Part shown: positions 1 to 10,560 of the stretch, one piece after another
How the letters are laid out: each line of letters opens with the position of its first letter
Position numbering within the stretch: position 1 is the first letter of the stretch
NCBI GenBank assembly: GCA_003415625.1
Contig: PYIU01000006.1
Span: forward strand, 930,001 to 994,000
DNA: 64,000 nucleotides
Reading direction: 5' to 3'
Source: Aquanectria penicillioides
Taxonomy: Eukaryota; Ascomycota; Sordariomycetes; Hypocreales; Nectriaceae
Notes under the pieces: generated by a model
Told to the model about the DNA's origin: nothing
Databases searched by the model: none
Seen by the model: only the letters and a program-made list of their open reading frames with translations
Translations under genes and position numbers: made by a program

Positions 1-1438
1 ATCCTCCCCCCTCCCCTACTTCAGCCCTAGTTTTTCGGCAATGGCTCCGCTCCCCGGGATTGAAGCGCGCTGCCTTGCCCTGACGATCTCTCAGCCCAGG
101 CAATCGGTTCTAAACCTGGCAAAACATCCATGCTTCCATCGTGCGATGGGCATAGGTTATGATGTCGGAGACCTCCGCAAGTGGACAGGGCTTTGCACAG
201 CTCACCGATGATGGACGCTGCCGCAAAAAAACAAAAGGGTGGGGAAGGGGTTACGGTAGATAGATTTCAATTGCGGTGCTTGGGCCATGGATTCTCTTCC
301 AAGAGTGAGGGAGAATCACGGATTGTGTCTATGATATGATGGGTGAACAACTCTTATCTGTATTGGGAACGACGAGGCTCAATTGCGCTTCTACGTTGCA
401 GTTGCTCTCGGTTCGGCGCGCTGTAATCAATCAGTTGACTTCCAATCCCGCCCCAACGGTGCGCTAGACCCTGGTTGTCATGTATAAACACTGTACAATG
501 GCTATCGGAGCGAGCAACAAGGGAAAAAAAAGAAAAAAAAAGAAAGGAAAAAAGAAGCTAACAAAAGACGTTACGCCAAATGTGGGAATGACCTGATTTC
601 TGGCTCAGCTTCCGTAAACAATTCCGATGCAATAACCGCGACGGGGAAGAAAAAAAGACGGTTGCGAGACCCGTGTTTTCCCTCTTTATATCCGGGGTTC
701 GATGCCTTTGAGGAACCCACGTTGCTGGGAGCTGCAGGAGCAGGGACGTTGACCTAAATTACCAAGGATGGCGGCGCATGGCGCATGGCGCATGGCAAAA
801 CCAGGTACTTTCCTTTCCGTAGGTACCTACGGGGTGCAACTACAGTGGATTTTTAGGCAGGTTGGCGCACTGCAGACCGCCAAGTTGTTTCCCCCCTCCC
901 ACCACCACCACGCCTGCTTGCACGTAGAAGAAACCCACATTCTCGCATCTCGCATTCTTCCTCGTGTTCGGATTCGTGCTGCGCGCCCGCGACGGGGCCA
1001 ATTAGCAGATGAAACTAATCTGGATGGTGCCCCCTTTGGCTTAGCGCTACAACGGCCGTCTGCTTCCCGTCTCGCCAGTCTCGCAAGGGTTGGTCGAGAT
1101 TGGATGAGATTGGCTGCCACTGCCAGATCGGCGGGGTCGCGTCCATAATAAAAAAAAAAGTACAATCTCGGAGAGTCGGAGTACATCGGCCGTTGGGGTC
1201 AACCCCCTTTGCGCGTTGCATACCGACCTACCTTACCTATAAATGAAAGCCAGCGGCATTCACTCTGCCGTTTTTAGCTCCATTTCGTCCAGCCAGGAGC
1301 ATCATGACTGCTTGACGTCGACTCTGCAAGCCCATTGACATCGAATGAGTCGCTAATCCCGAGCCAATTGCGCCCCGAGCAAGCATCCCGCCCCCCATCC
1401 CACCGATCCTGATCCCGCCGCCGAATAAAGTCGACACA
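1..1438. other. Upstream region of ERG3, no supported gene
   Basis: Short overlapping reading frames occur on both strands, but none has codon structure or family resemblance that I recognise. The stretch contains A-rich tracts near 520-550 and 645-655, and three copies of a 7-bp GCGCATG-type repeat at about 773-797. It most likely holds the long 5' untranslated and promoter region of the sterol desaturase that starts at 1439. Confidence 0.5.
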
Positions 1439-2510
1439 ATGGACGCCATTCTCGATATCGCCGATTACCTGGTGCTGGACAAGGCCTACGCCAGCGTCTT
1501 CCCCAAGCCGCTGCCCTTTGGCAACGTCACCGACCCGTCGCTGCCCGAGGATGTCTTGTCCGCCTTTGAGTCGGCTCTCCCTCGCGACAACATCTACCGC
1601 CAATGCTTTTCCCTCTTCCTCATTGCGGCATTTGGAGCCGCCATCATCTACTTCATCTCCGCCTCTCTGTCCTACACCTTCATTTTCGACCAGCGCCTGG
1701 AGTACCACCCGCGTTTCCTGAAGAACCAGAAGCGACTGGAGGTTGAGTCTTCCCTGGTCGCCATCCCCGTCATCTCCGTCCTGACCCTCCCCTTCTTCAT
1801 CGGCGAGGTCCGGGGCTACAGTCTGCTGTACACCGACGTTGAGGAGTACGGCTGGACTTGGATGGGCATCTCGATTATTCTTTACATGCTGTTCAATGAC
1901 ATCGGCATCTACTGGATTCACAGGCTGGAGCACCACCCCAGCATCTACAAGTACATTCACAAGCCTCATCACAAGTGGATTGGTATGTCACCGCACTTTC
2001 CCGTCCCGCCCGCATTCTTTTGTTATCAGAAGCGCTGACCAGACCAGTTCCCACCCCCTGGGCTGCCATCGCTTTCCACCCTCTGGACGGATTTGCTCAG
2101 TCCCTGCCTTACCAGTAAGTACTCGTCCCATCTCACATACAATAAACCTTCTTGCTAACTCTTCTCTCCCCTTTTTTAGTGTCTTCGTCTACATCTGCCC
2201 CATGCAGAAGTACCTTTACTTGGTCCTCTTTGCTGCCGTTCAAGTCTGGACTATCCTCATTCACGACGGCGACATGATTACCGGACACTGGCTTGAGAAG
2301 TTCATCAACAGCCCCGCTCACCACACCCTGCACCACATGTACTTCACCGTCAACTACGGCCAGTACTTCACCTGGGCCGACAACTACTGGGACTCTCACA
2401 AGGCTCCTCGACCCGAGCTGGACCCCATCCACGATGCCCTCCAAGTCATGCGCGAGAAGGGCCTGGTCGATGAGAAGGGCCAGCCCATCAAGAAACAGAA
2501 GGGCGAGTAA
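1439..2510 (+). CDS. erg3: Delta(7)-sterol 5(6)-desaturase (C-5 sterol desaturase)
   Basis: Three exons (1439-1982, 2048-2114, 2180-2510) join with consistent phases into 313 aa. The product is a membrane-bound di-iron fatty acid hydroxylase-superfamily enzyme of the ER that introduces the C5-C6 double bond late in ergosterol synthesis. All three histidine clusters are visible: HRLEHH (H161-H166), HKPHH (H174-H178) and HHTLHH (H251-H256). Hydrophobic segments lie at about residues 55-75, 95-115 and 140-158. Both introns are GT-AG (65 nt each). The start is the first ATG of the open frame, in an ACACAATGG context. Length and motifs match the ERG3 family and nothing looks damaged. Fungi often carry two ERG3 paralogues, and which one this is cannot be told here. 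Confidence 0.95.
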
Positions 2511-3324
2511 GCCGCTCTGCTACTCAACAACCTCAGTGTGCTTCCGGGACCGCCGGATGCCCATCACCCCCGAGCCTCTCAACCACTCTACGCATGCGTT
2601 CCTCGCCCCTCGATTCACGGTGGCACTGGCGATGATTTGCTTCATCACAGCTATGAGCATCGTCACAATGGGGCTAAAAGAGGTTTCGCAATTCATGAGA
2701 TTCAGCTCTGGTAACCGAGCGCTGAAAGGCACCGCGACCAGTTGACTGACTGGGCCTTGACGACCGAGACCCCAAAACGATACAACCAATTCCGGAAATG
2801 CCACGTTGGGCTCTTTCGGATATTCTTAGAGGCGAATGGACGGGCCATCCCCCACGCTGATTCAACTTTATGTTTGGCTCATACCAAGTTGAAAGGGCCA
2901 GCGTGTAAACTATACGAACCTTTTATGGACTAGCGGATTGGAGACGAAATAAAGGCACCACCACAGCGATGTGGTATCATACAGATATAATCAAGAGGCG
3001 TCTAGCCGAATACACCCGTACATATTTCAAGTCTCATCATGTTACAACGAGACGGTAGATAATATCAAAAAAATTCATTACAAAGACCTCATACTACCCA
3101 GCTTACAATGCGTGATCTGACCACTCTTACCACTTCCACGGTTACCGGGATGACTCAATTCCAGCGACCAGCATGCCCCGCCAATCTTGGCGACCTTCCT
3201 TTTTGGGTCTGTATCTGGATATGCGGCAGCAGAGCAATAGATAGTTACCTAGATATATAAAGCACACATGCTGCAGTGTCCACGGTCGGCATATTGGCGG
3301 GGAACTCATTGCAATCTTCCAACC
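2511..3324. other. Intergenic region between ERG3 and GNAT gene
   Basis: The stretch holds the ERG3 3' flank, with an AATAAA-like signal near 2949, and the promoter of the acetyltransferase. Short frames on both strands show no recognisable domain, and no RNA gene was seen. Confidence 0.5.
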
Positions 3325-4129
3325 ATGAGCTCCGTAACAATTCGACCGGCGACCATCGCCGACAAGGACGCCATCGCAGACGTTCATGCCAAAGCTCTGC
3401 CGTATCATGACTTTTACGCCGCCGTTTTTAAAATGGACCCCCAGAAAGCAATGCCTCTCTCGACGGAGATGGCGCTGAAGAAGCCGGACCAGATATTCCT
3501 CGCTGCGGAGGTGGAGGGGTCTGTGGCTGGGTTCATCCGATATGCCATTATCGAGCCGGAGCAACCAGAGTCCAAGGAAGAGAAGCCGGATGCGAATGGA
3601 GAAGAAAAGAAGAAAAAGGAGGCACAGCCTTCGCCGATCGCTGCCCTTTGGGCTCCGAAGGAGCATCTGAAGGAGATGTGGGAGCGGTTCGGACACTTGG
3701 ACGATGGGATAGATACCTGGAAAAAGGAAGCCACCAAAGGAAACCGCCATTACTGTAAGGATCACTGTTTCGCCGAAACTTGTTCGTCTTCTTTCTTCGT
3801 TACTTACATGCTTCTCAGACGTATACCATCTCATGATTCATCCTGACCACCAAAGAAAGGGCATTGGTAGAAAGCTCCTTCAAACTGTCGTGGACAACGC
3901 CGATGCTGAGGGCGTCCCGACACTTCTCGTCTCTTCTAGGGAATCTCATGGATTGTACTCTCGGTTAGGGTTTGAAGATCTCGGTTCTTGGATAATCGAT
4001 AACGGCTACTGGGCTCAGGAGATTGCAAAGATCGAGAAGGACCTGGGAATCACCGGGAACGAGGACTTGCCACGGAGATTTGAGGGAGTGTCCGAGGCAG
4101 AGTCATGCATGGTGCGCCGTCCTAGCTGA
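3325..4129 (+). CDS. GNAT-family N-acetyltransferase
   Basis: Two exons (3325-3754 and 3819-4129) separated by a 64-nt GT-AG intron give 246 aa. The N-terminus (SVTIRPATIADKDAIADVH) is the typical beta1-alpha1 of the Gcn5-related acetyltransferase fold. After the intron, the acetyl-CoA binding motif A reads HPDHQRKGIGRKLLQ (Q/R-x-x-G-x-G/A loop). It is followed by the strand and helix with SRESHGLYSRLGFEDLG, a common GNAT C-terminal signature. The lysine/glutamate-rich loop at about residues 88-105 is an insertion between the halves. Acceptor substrate is unknown: such fungal proteins acetylate small amines, amino acids or proteins. The frame is intact and the start is the first ATG. Confidence 0.9.
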
Positions 4130-4472
4130 TTGTAACTGTGGCCGGATGTTACCGGGAGGTTCTCGATGGCATGTGGAGAAGTAGTTAGCCAAAGGTGGGA
4201 GATGGACGAGCCATTTGCAGATAGACGATTGGTATACCCCATATGATCTAGATTTAGTGGAACCCTCTCGAGGGATGATAGACTAGGACTCACTCAAACT
4301 CCACATAGATCGGTCGATTCTTGCAGCGCGACTCGGGATGTCATTTTGACTTACACGGCTGTTTGCGGCTAAATGATGATGCATCCAGCGAGCCACTCAC
4401 GACTTGATCTCACAGGGAAAGAATTGAAATTTACAAAGACTCGGATATCTCAATTGCTTTTAAACCGTTTGC
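4130..4472. other. Convergent intergenic region
   Basis: This short gap separates the 3' ends of two convergent genes. Only 3' untranslated sequence is expected and no feature is recognised. Confidence 0.5.
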
Positions 4473-5485
4473 TTATTCAAGGAGAAATTCGGGAGATTTC
4501 AAATCAACCCATCCGAGGTTGGGCTCAGACTGCTTCCAACCCAATCGGTCGCGCACGAGTTGCGAGTACGTCTTGACGTCCTCAATTGGGTAGGAGAGGT
4601 ATGGGATTTCCTGCGACCATCAAGTTAACCATTTGAACTCGTTGATACCTGGGGCGATAAATTACGCACCTCCTGGCGGTGAACACCGCTGCACATGAAC
4701 ATGATGTGGACGGTTCTGGATCCTGTGGCCATCGAGTACTGGCCCGCGCCGTGGTAAAGACTGCCCAGCATGACAAAGGCCTCTCCTTTCTTGAGTTCGG
4801 CGTCAATGACTCCGGCGTCTCCATTGGGGCCAAAGTCCGGCTGCTCATCTCCCCAGAGGTGAGAACCGGGGACGATTCGAGTAGCTCCGTTGGCCTTGGT
4901 AGTGTCGCAAGCAGGAACGAACAGGCCAATCAGCATGTCTCGGTTCTTGACGTAAGAGCCAACCTTGGCGTGCCTGGCATGGTGGTTCTTGTCATCACGA
5001 TGCAGCTGTTGGGCCTTGGATCCGGGTTGTGAGGACATGGTGATGGAGATGGACAGGAGAGGGTGTGACTTGGTAACCATTGGCTCTCCGCCATACCAAT
5101 GAGTAGTCTCAAGACCTATGAAGTGCTCGGCGATATCCTAGATGCTGTTAGATTGACCGCATTTGAGTATATTACTCCAAGATGTACAGCACATCGAGAA
5201 ACGCTTCGACTTTGTACATGCCTGATACAATGAGTCGGAGAAGAACTTCTCTCGGACAGTCTTGCTTCTTCCAACCAACCGGGTGCAAGTGGCAGTGCCG
5301 CCATTGAGGGCTCCCACAGTGCTTCCAGATGATGCAGCATACTCGTCAAGGTACGGCTGCACCTCCTTTTGCGCCTGTTCAAGGGCCTCAACATCTGTGA
5401 AGTCCTTGATAATCACACAGCCGTCCTTCTCGACGGCCTGGATGAAGGCCTCGAGGCCAGCCTCTCGGGAAATTCGTTGAACCAT
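4473..5485 (-). CDS. Phytanoyl-CoA dioxygenase (PhyH) family 2-oxoglutarate oxygenase
   Basis: Three exons (5485-5222, 5137-4670, 4610-4473) join to 289 aa. It belongs to the fungal PhyH family of Fe(II)/2-oxoglutarate oxygenases, many of which act in secondary metabolism. The metal-binding HxD is in LHRDDKNHHARH, and the distal His is in MLGSLYHGAG; ATRIVPGSHLW is a family signature. The C-terminus EPNLGWVDLKSPEFLLE is also characteristic. The first intron (5138-5221) starts with GC, not GT: CAG|GCATGT...CTAG. It is forced by phase, because the nearby GT would create a stop. The second intron (4611-4669) is GT-AG. The frame is intact throughout, unlike the PhyH-like gene at 18.8 kb. Substrate cannot be predicted. 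Confidence 0.9.
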
Positions 5486-6047
5486 TTTTTGAAGATTTCG
5501 ATTTAGCCAAGGTGCTAGCTAAGAAGGTGCTTGCTTGTTGTTGGTAATGATTAGATGTTTCTTCTCGTGGCCGGCACTTCATGAACCAACTTGATTCTTA
5601 TAATGATGTAGATGGCTTCTTGGCCGACGAAAGCCGATTGCGGCAGACGAGCTGGCAACCATATAAAGCAACCGTTAGCGAGGTCGATGATTATTTCCGG
5701 AGGGCAACAGTCAGCGAGCAGAAGAGAGAGATGTGAGATAAGCCGAGGAGCTAACCACGTTTTATTACTCTGTAGTCTGGGGTAATTGAGACCCACTATT
5801 GATAGGGAATAACCTGAGGTGAACGGAATTGAGTAATGTGAAAAAGCGTCTTGGCGGGAACAGCGACTAGCACGATGTGGGCTTCAGCGGTTTGGGTTTC
5901 ACATGGTTGGTTCCAGTGACTATGTCAGTTTTCCAATTGAGCGAAATGGTCAGAAACGTATGATTATTGTGATGTGAAATCAATTGCGTGTTCGATTTCA
6001 CTGCTACATTCATTGTTTACGGATTGCCATTGGCTTGGCTTACATTA
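5486..6047. other. Intergenic region upstream of the PhyH gene
   Basis: It holds the promoter of the minus-strand dioxygenase and the 3' flank of the permease pseudogene. No gene or repeat is recognised. Confidence 0.5.
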
Positions 6048-7924
6048 TTAATACTTCCTGACAAGCTGTCGGAGCCTTGCCCAAAGAGAAGGCTTGTCCT
6101 CCGCTGGCTCTTCATCCGCCAGTATCTCATCCGAGCCCGTAGTCAAGTCAACCTTCTCTGCAGGAATGCACCACTTGTCCCACCTCCCAGCAGTGAATTT
6201 GTGGCCAAAATAAAGAACGACAAAGATAGGGATACCGATGTACGAGCTGAGGAAGGCCGCCACGGACCACGACCCGGGAAGGAAAACGGTGAACCCGTTG
6301 ATCAGGCAAAGAAGCGTGAGAATAACAACGCAGAAGTAGGAAGCGTAGGGTTGCATTCGAGATGAGTATGGAAGGTCATCTCTTTTCAATCATTGCGCCG
6401 TAAAGACCTTTTGGAACCGAATGGCAGTCTGGAGTGTGTTAGTTTGATACGACTCCGGCACTGCCCGGAGCTCAACTTACAATGGAGCAGCTAATCCAGG
6501 AGACGAAAGCCGCAGTGTTGATCAGGTTCATCATCCAGGAGAAGACTTCGCTCGACTTGGAGTAGACATTGAAGTAGGCCAGGAACGAAAATAGAGACAA
6601 AGCCAACACGGCAACGTATGGGACGCCATGCTTTGTGAACCTGGAAAAGATCTTGGGAGCATCTCCGTTGATGGACATGGAGTAAAGAGATCGGCTTGAC
6701 TGGTAGATGAAGGTATTGCCCGCAGACCAGGCAGATGTGAGAATGGCAGTGTTGATGACACTGTCGAGCCCGCGAATGCCAGCCATCTTAATGCCGAGGA
6801 CGAACGGAGACGAGCCAGCATCGCCGGTTCCTCCACTCAATCCCTCTTCGTTAGAGGGGCAGATGATACCAATTGCCAGGAGAGAACTAATGTAGAAAAT
6901 GATGATTCGGAACATACAAGTCCTGGCGGCCTTGGGCAGATTTCGACGCGGTGATTTCATCTTACCGGAACAGAAGACGAGCATCTCAGGGGCGAAAGAG
7001 AACTAGTTTCCAATATTAGTTCTATTATGATGTGTAGTTACGGATGGGAGAAAACACGTATAGGAAGCAAGGCCGAAATCAAGGTGCTCCAAAAGCTGAT
7101 GGCGGTACCAGCTGCACCATCGAGAATATAGGTATTGAATGCTCCTGGATCCTCCAGTAGTGGAAGCCGAGGCGGTCGTTGCCGGGACTTCCCCACCAAC
7201 AAAGGATGAAAGAAAGGATGAGCAGTCCGGGGATCGTGATGACTTTGATCGATGCGAAGTAGAACTCTGTTTCTCCATATACGGATACTGAAAGCAGATT
7301 CAAACCAACCACGACAATGAGCATGATGGTGATCCAGACGGCGGGGTTGACGGGAGGGCTGCAAAACTCGATGATGAGGGACGAGGCTGTGAGTTGATAG
7401 GGCACAAATATTCCCTGAAAATGACAATATAGCCCGTCAGGGGGGGGGTCGTGGGAGCCTTACAAATGCCTACCAATAAAACCAGCCCATAGACCAACCG
7501 AGAGAGATCGAAACATAGCCAGACGCAAAGTAGTTGGGAATAGCACCCATGACAGGACTTTGAGACGAACCATGTTAGAAACAGCTTGAGTCTACTATAT
7601 AAAAGCGCAAGTGAAAAAGACGTACAGATATGAAGCTGTTTGGATCATGGCTGAAACAATGAGAAGAACCAGAGCCGACATGAGGATGTAGGCAGTGAGC
7701 ATGAATCTGGGGCCTCCCTTGACGAGCGTGACACCGCTGCTCGCGAAGAGGCCAGTACCGATGGTGCCTCCCAGAGCAATCACTTGGGCATGTCTAGATT
7801 TGAGGCCACGCTTGGTGCCTGGAGCGGCTACGACCACCTCGCCGCCGCTGATGTCGGACTGGGACTCATGTTGCAGCGGGCCCTTCTCGTGGACCTCGTC
7901 GATAGATTTCTGCTGTGTAGTCAT
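6048..7924 (-). pseudogene. Amino-acid permease (APC/YAT type), disrupted
   Basis: The sequence encodes a yeast amino-acid transporter-type permease. The N-terminus contains IALGGTIGTGLFASSG, the classic first transmembrane motif, and later come GETEFYFASIKVITI, APEMLVFCSGKMKSPRRNLP and DDLPYSSRMQPY. Exon 1 is 7924-7626, followed by a good intron (7558-7625). Four defects break the reading. The join of exons 2 and 3 near 7412 is off by one. One base is missing in a GG run near 7152 (TGGAGGATCC). The exon end near 7055 does not match the phase of the next exon. An in-frame TGA lies at 6390-6392, where homologues have Gly. The last intron (donor near 6477) and the C-terminus to 6048 are otherwise normal. 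The defects suggest a recent pseudogene, or base-calling errors in G runs. A 9-G run lies in intron 2 (7440-7448). Confidence 0.8.
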
Positions 7925-9571
7925 GGTGGAAAGGGAAATCCAACAAGACGACGGATGGATTTGGGGGATTATTTGATGCATCGAGGTCAAAAGCAAGGTT
8001 CGCAGTCAATTATGTAGGAAAACTTGTTCCACTTACACCGCGAACCGATGGATCATGGATTTGCAATTAGTGGGACCCATTGAAGATATGATACTATGCC
8101 ACGCAGGTCGCTGACTGCTGCTTCTTTCGGTGGCAGGGATCAGAGGCCCCCCAGATGGCTCATTCTACTTCTCACTGGCTTAACGAATGGTTGCAGTGGA
8201 GATAGTCAGCGGCCTCAAACGTCGGGGAAGAAAAAGCCATTCGAAGCAACGTCTCGTCTCGTTTGCCTTGACAAACTACGTCGACCCACTTGCCGGTGGA
8301 TAGAGCAGATAAGACACGAGTAATGCGCGCTATTCATCGCCCGCATCGAGGAGAAGCAGCCTCTATGTAAATTTGGGTTGATTCGGCAATTTGGAGCCAA
8401 TATGGAGAGCAGTTCTTCGCGAGTCTAATGGAGGATCACTTGCATGGACGTGGCCCATCTGGCCGGCTCTAATAAGTGAACCCCCGTCCCCCCCATCCAT
8501 CATAGTGGTGGCCGCCGGCCGTCATGTTGCGGAAGTGCACTAATCAAGCTGTCGAAAGACAGTCCTCGTGTCATTGGCGCATCTTACGTCCATTCGTGGG
8601 GGGAAATCCCACTCGTGGGAAAAGTCCACATGCCCCTGCTGCCGAAATAGGGCAGAGGTGATCATAACAAGTTCAAGGCATTGGACCTGTTGACAGGAGA
8701 ACAAACGCTGGTACATAAAATAAAGGAAGTAGATGAATAAATAAACACGATTGATAAAATAAAAACTATCCTAAAAATTTTGCTTCTTCTTGGTTTATCT
8801 AACCGTACTTAATGAAGGATTATTAGGCTTTACATCAACGTCCCATTCCAGGAATGCCTCTATCCCTTCGTAGCGAATCGTCATCTAGGCCTATGCAGCA
8901 TCTCTATCAATCTAGGGCCGTCGCTGAGGGATGCCATCCAAGGATATTCTCAGCGCATCCTAATCAACTCCCTCGCTCGCTCATACGGTGTGAGTGGGTT
9001 GCGTGGCCACCTAGCCGGTGTGAGACCAAGGCGACTCTTTGTCCTGAGTTTGCCTCCCGACAAACTCGTTGGATTCTAAGCAAATCAGGCGCCGTGCTCA
9101 TTGCTTTGCATATCAAACATGTACTAGCCGTTCGCTTACGGCTGTCTGCCAAGCTCCGCAAACTACTTATCGGACAGCTTGCATGAAAATTCGCTAAGTC
9201 ATGAGGGTCCAGCTGCTTCCAGCGGTTGGTGGTGCATCGGTGACCTTGATTTCTCCTCCTTCTAGCTCCTAGTGTATCTTCCAGTTTCTAAATCTGAAAT
9301 TCTAGAGCCATCATAAGTAGCTTCACTTCAGGGACTCTAAGACCTACATATTTTCAACTATAAGAATGCAGGTAGTTTGTGTCAGGACATTAATGAGAAT
9401 GGGGCAATTCCCTAGCTCATCTTCTCTCCCTTATCTACAAAATTGCTTCTTATTGTAAGAGGCAGGCGTGGCGTGATTAAATTAGCTTAGGCTGTATGGT
9501 GCGGCGGATTGTGAGTTATATTAAGTATAAAGTAGCATGTTTAGGGAGCGTTGTCTTAAGGTTGCACAGCC
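7925..9571. other. Intergenic region left of the transposon
   Basis: It is the former promoter of the permease, then about 1.5 kb without a credible gene. From about 8700, AT content begins to rise. Frames at 8854-9186 and nearby show no recognisable protein features. Confidence 0.5.
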
Positions 9572-9577
9572 CAGCAA
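9572..9577. repeat. Target-site duplication, left copy (CAGCAA)
   Basis: CAGCAA directly abuts the left terminal inverted repeat. The same six bases directly follow the right repeat at 14134-14139. Confidence 0.65.
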
Positions 9578-9631
9578 TACAGTCGCACATTAGCTAATGT
9601 TTGCATAAGTGCAAAATCCCCACTTACCAAA
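9578..9631 (+). repeat. Left terminal inverted repeat
   Basis: The 54-bp repeat starts TACAGTCGCACATTAG. It matches the reverse complement of 14080-14133 at 49 of 54 positions, and all five differences are transitions. It contains one TGCAAAATCCC motif (9610-9620). Confidence 0.88.
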
Positions 9632-10520
9632 TGGCACACACACCACAATATATATAGCTCACATTATGCAGGTTGGCTGGTCTTCGCTTCACTAAAATAT
9701 CATACGCAAATATGCATATAATATCCTTAGCTACTAACCTAAAATACTATAAAAAGGTACCAGCCATTATCCTAAATTAGCTAGAACTACTAACTAATGC
9801 CTCTATATATAACCACTTAATTAAGGCTTTTTAAGCTGCTGCTTATATATAAGAAAAAAGCATTAAGATAAGGAAATAGTTATATATACCTTAATTAATA
9901 ATAATAGGGTTGTTTTAGGTTCCTTTTTTATTTAGCTTAATTAGCTTCTCTTTAGTCTTTAGTCCCTTAAGGAGTTTAATTGGCTAGGCTTAAAATCTTA
10001 AGCTATTGCCCTAACTTCTGCTACTAAAGCTGCCCCTATATATACTACCTATAGTTAAATCTCTATTATTGCATTAAGTAGTGCAATCTAGCTACTTATA
10101 ATTGCTATAATAGCTATTAAAATAGCCTAAAAGGTAAATGCAATAAAGGAAGGGACTTATATATATATCTTTATTTAAAATTATTTTATTTTAATAAAAT
10201 AAGCAAAAATATAAAGTTAAAACTCCCTTACTTTAGATAAAGAATGCATTTATATATAAGTCCCTTATACTTTAAACTTAATTTAATTGTATATAGCTAA
10301 TTAAAAATTAAATAGAATAATTAAGCAAATTTAAAATAGTGCATTAAAGTGCATTATATATATATAGCTAAAGCTACTAACTGCTTATATTTACCTCTTA
10401 AAGGTAAGGTTTATAGAGCACTTATATAAAACTAGCTAATATAGGCTAAAAACTAATTAGCTTATATATAAGGCAAGTAAGATTTAAAAAGAGTAATTTA
10501 TTAGGGCATTAAATTAGCTT

Positions 10521-10522
10521 TA

Positions 10523-10559
<37 letters not shown>
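10521..10559. repeat. ATT trinucleotide microsatellite
   Basis: About 13 uninterrupted ATT units lie inside the AT-rich element. They grade into ACT/ATT variants on the right. A related imperfect AGTAAT tract lies near 10728-10765. Confidence 0.8.

Positions 10560-10560
<1 letters not shown>

Noticed and set aside
768..1148. 126-codon frame in the ERG3 upstream region
   Set aside because: It contains a short tandem repeat and His/Pro runs, and a minus-strand frame of equal length overlaps it. No domain is seen.
1274..1972. 232-codon minus-strand frame
   Set aside because: It is antisense to exon 1 of ERG3. The plus strand carries the conserved histidine motifs, so this is a mirror frame.
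9578..9580. TA as target duplication (Tc1/mariner reading)
   Set aside because: TA does flank the inverted repeats, but counting it as part of the repeat exposes a longer, perfect CAGCAA duplication. That is harder to get by chance, so TA is kept only as the alternative.
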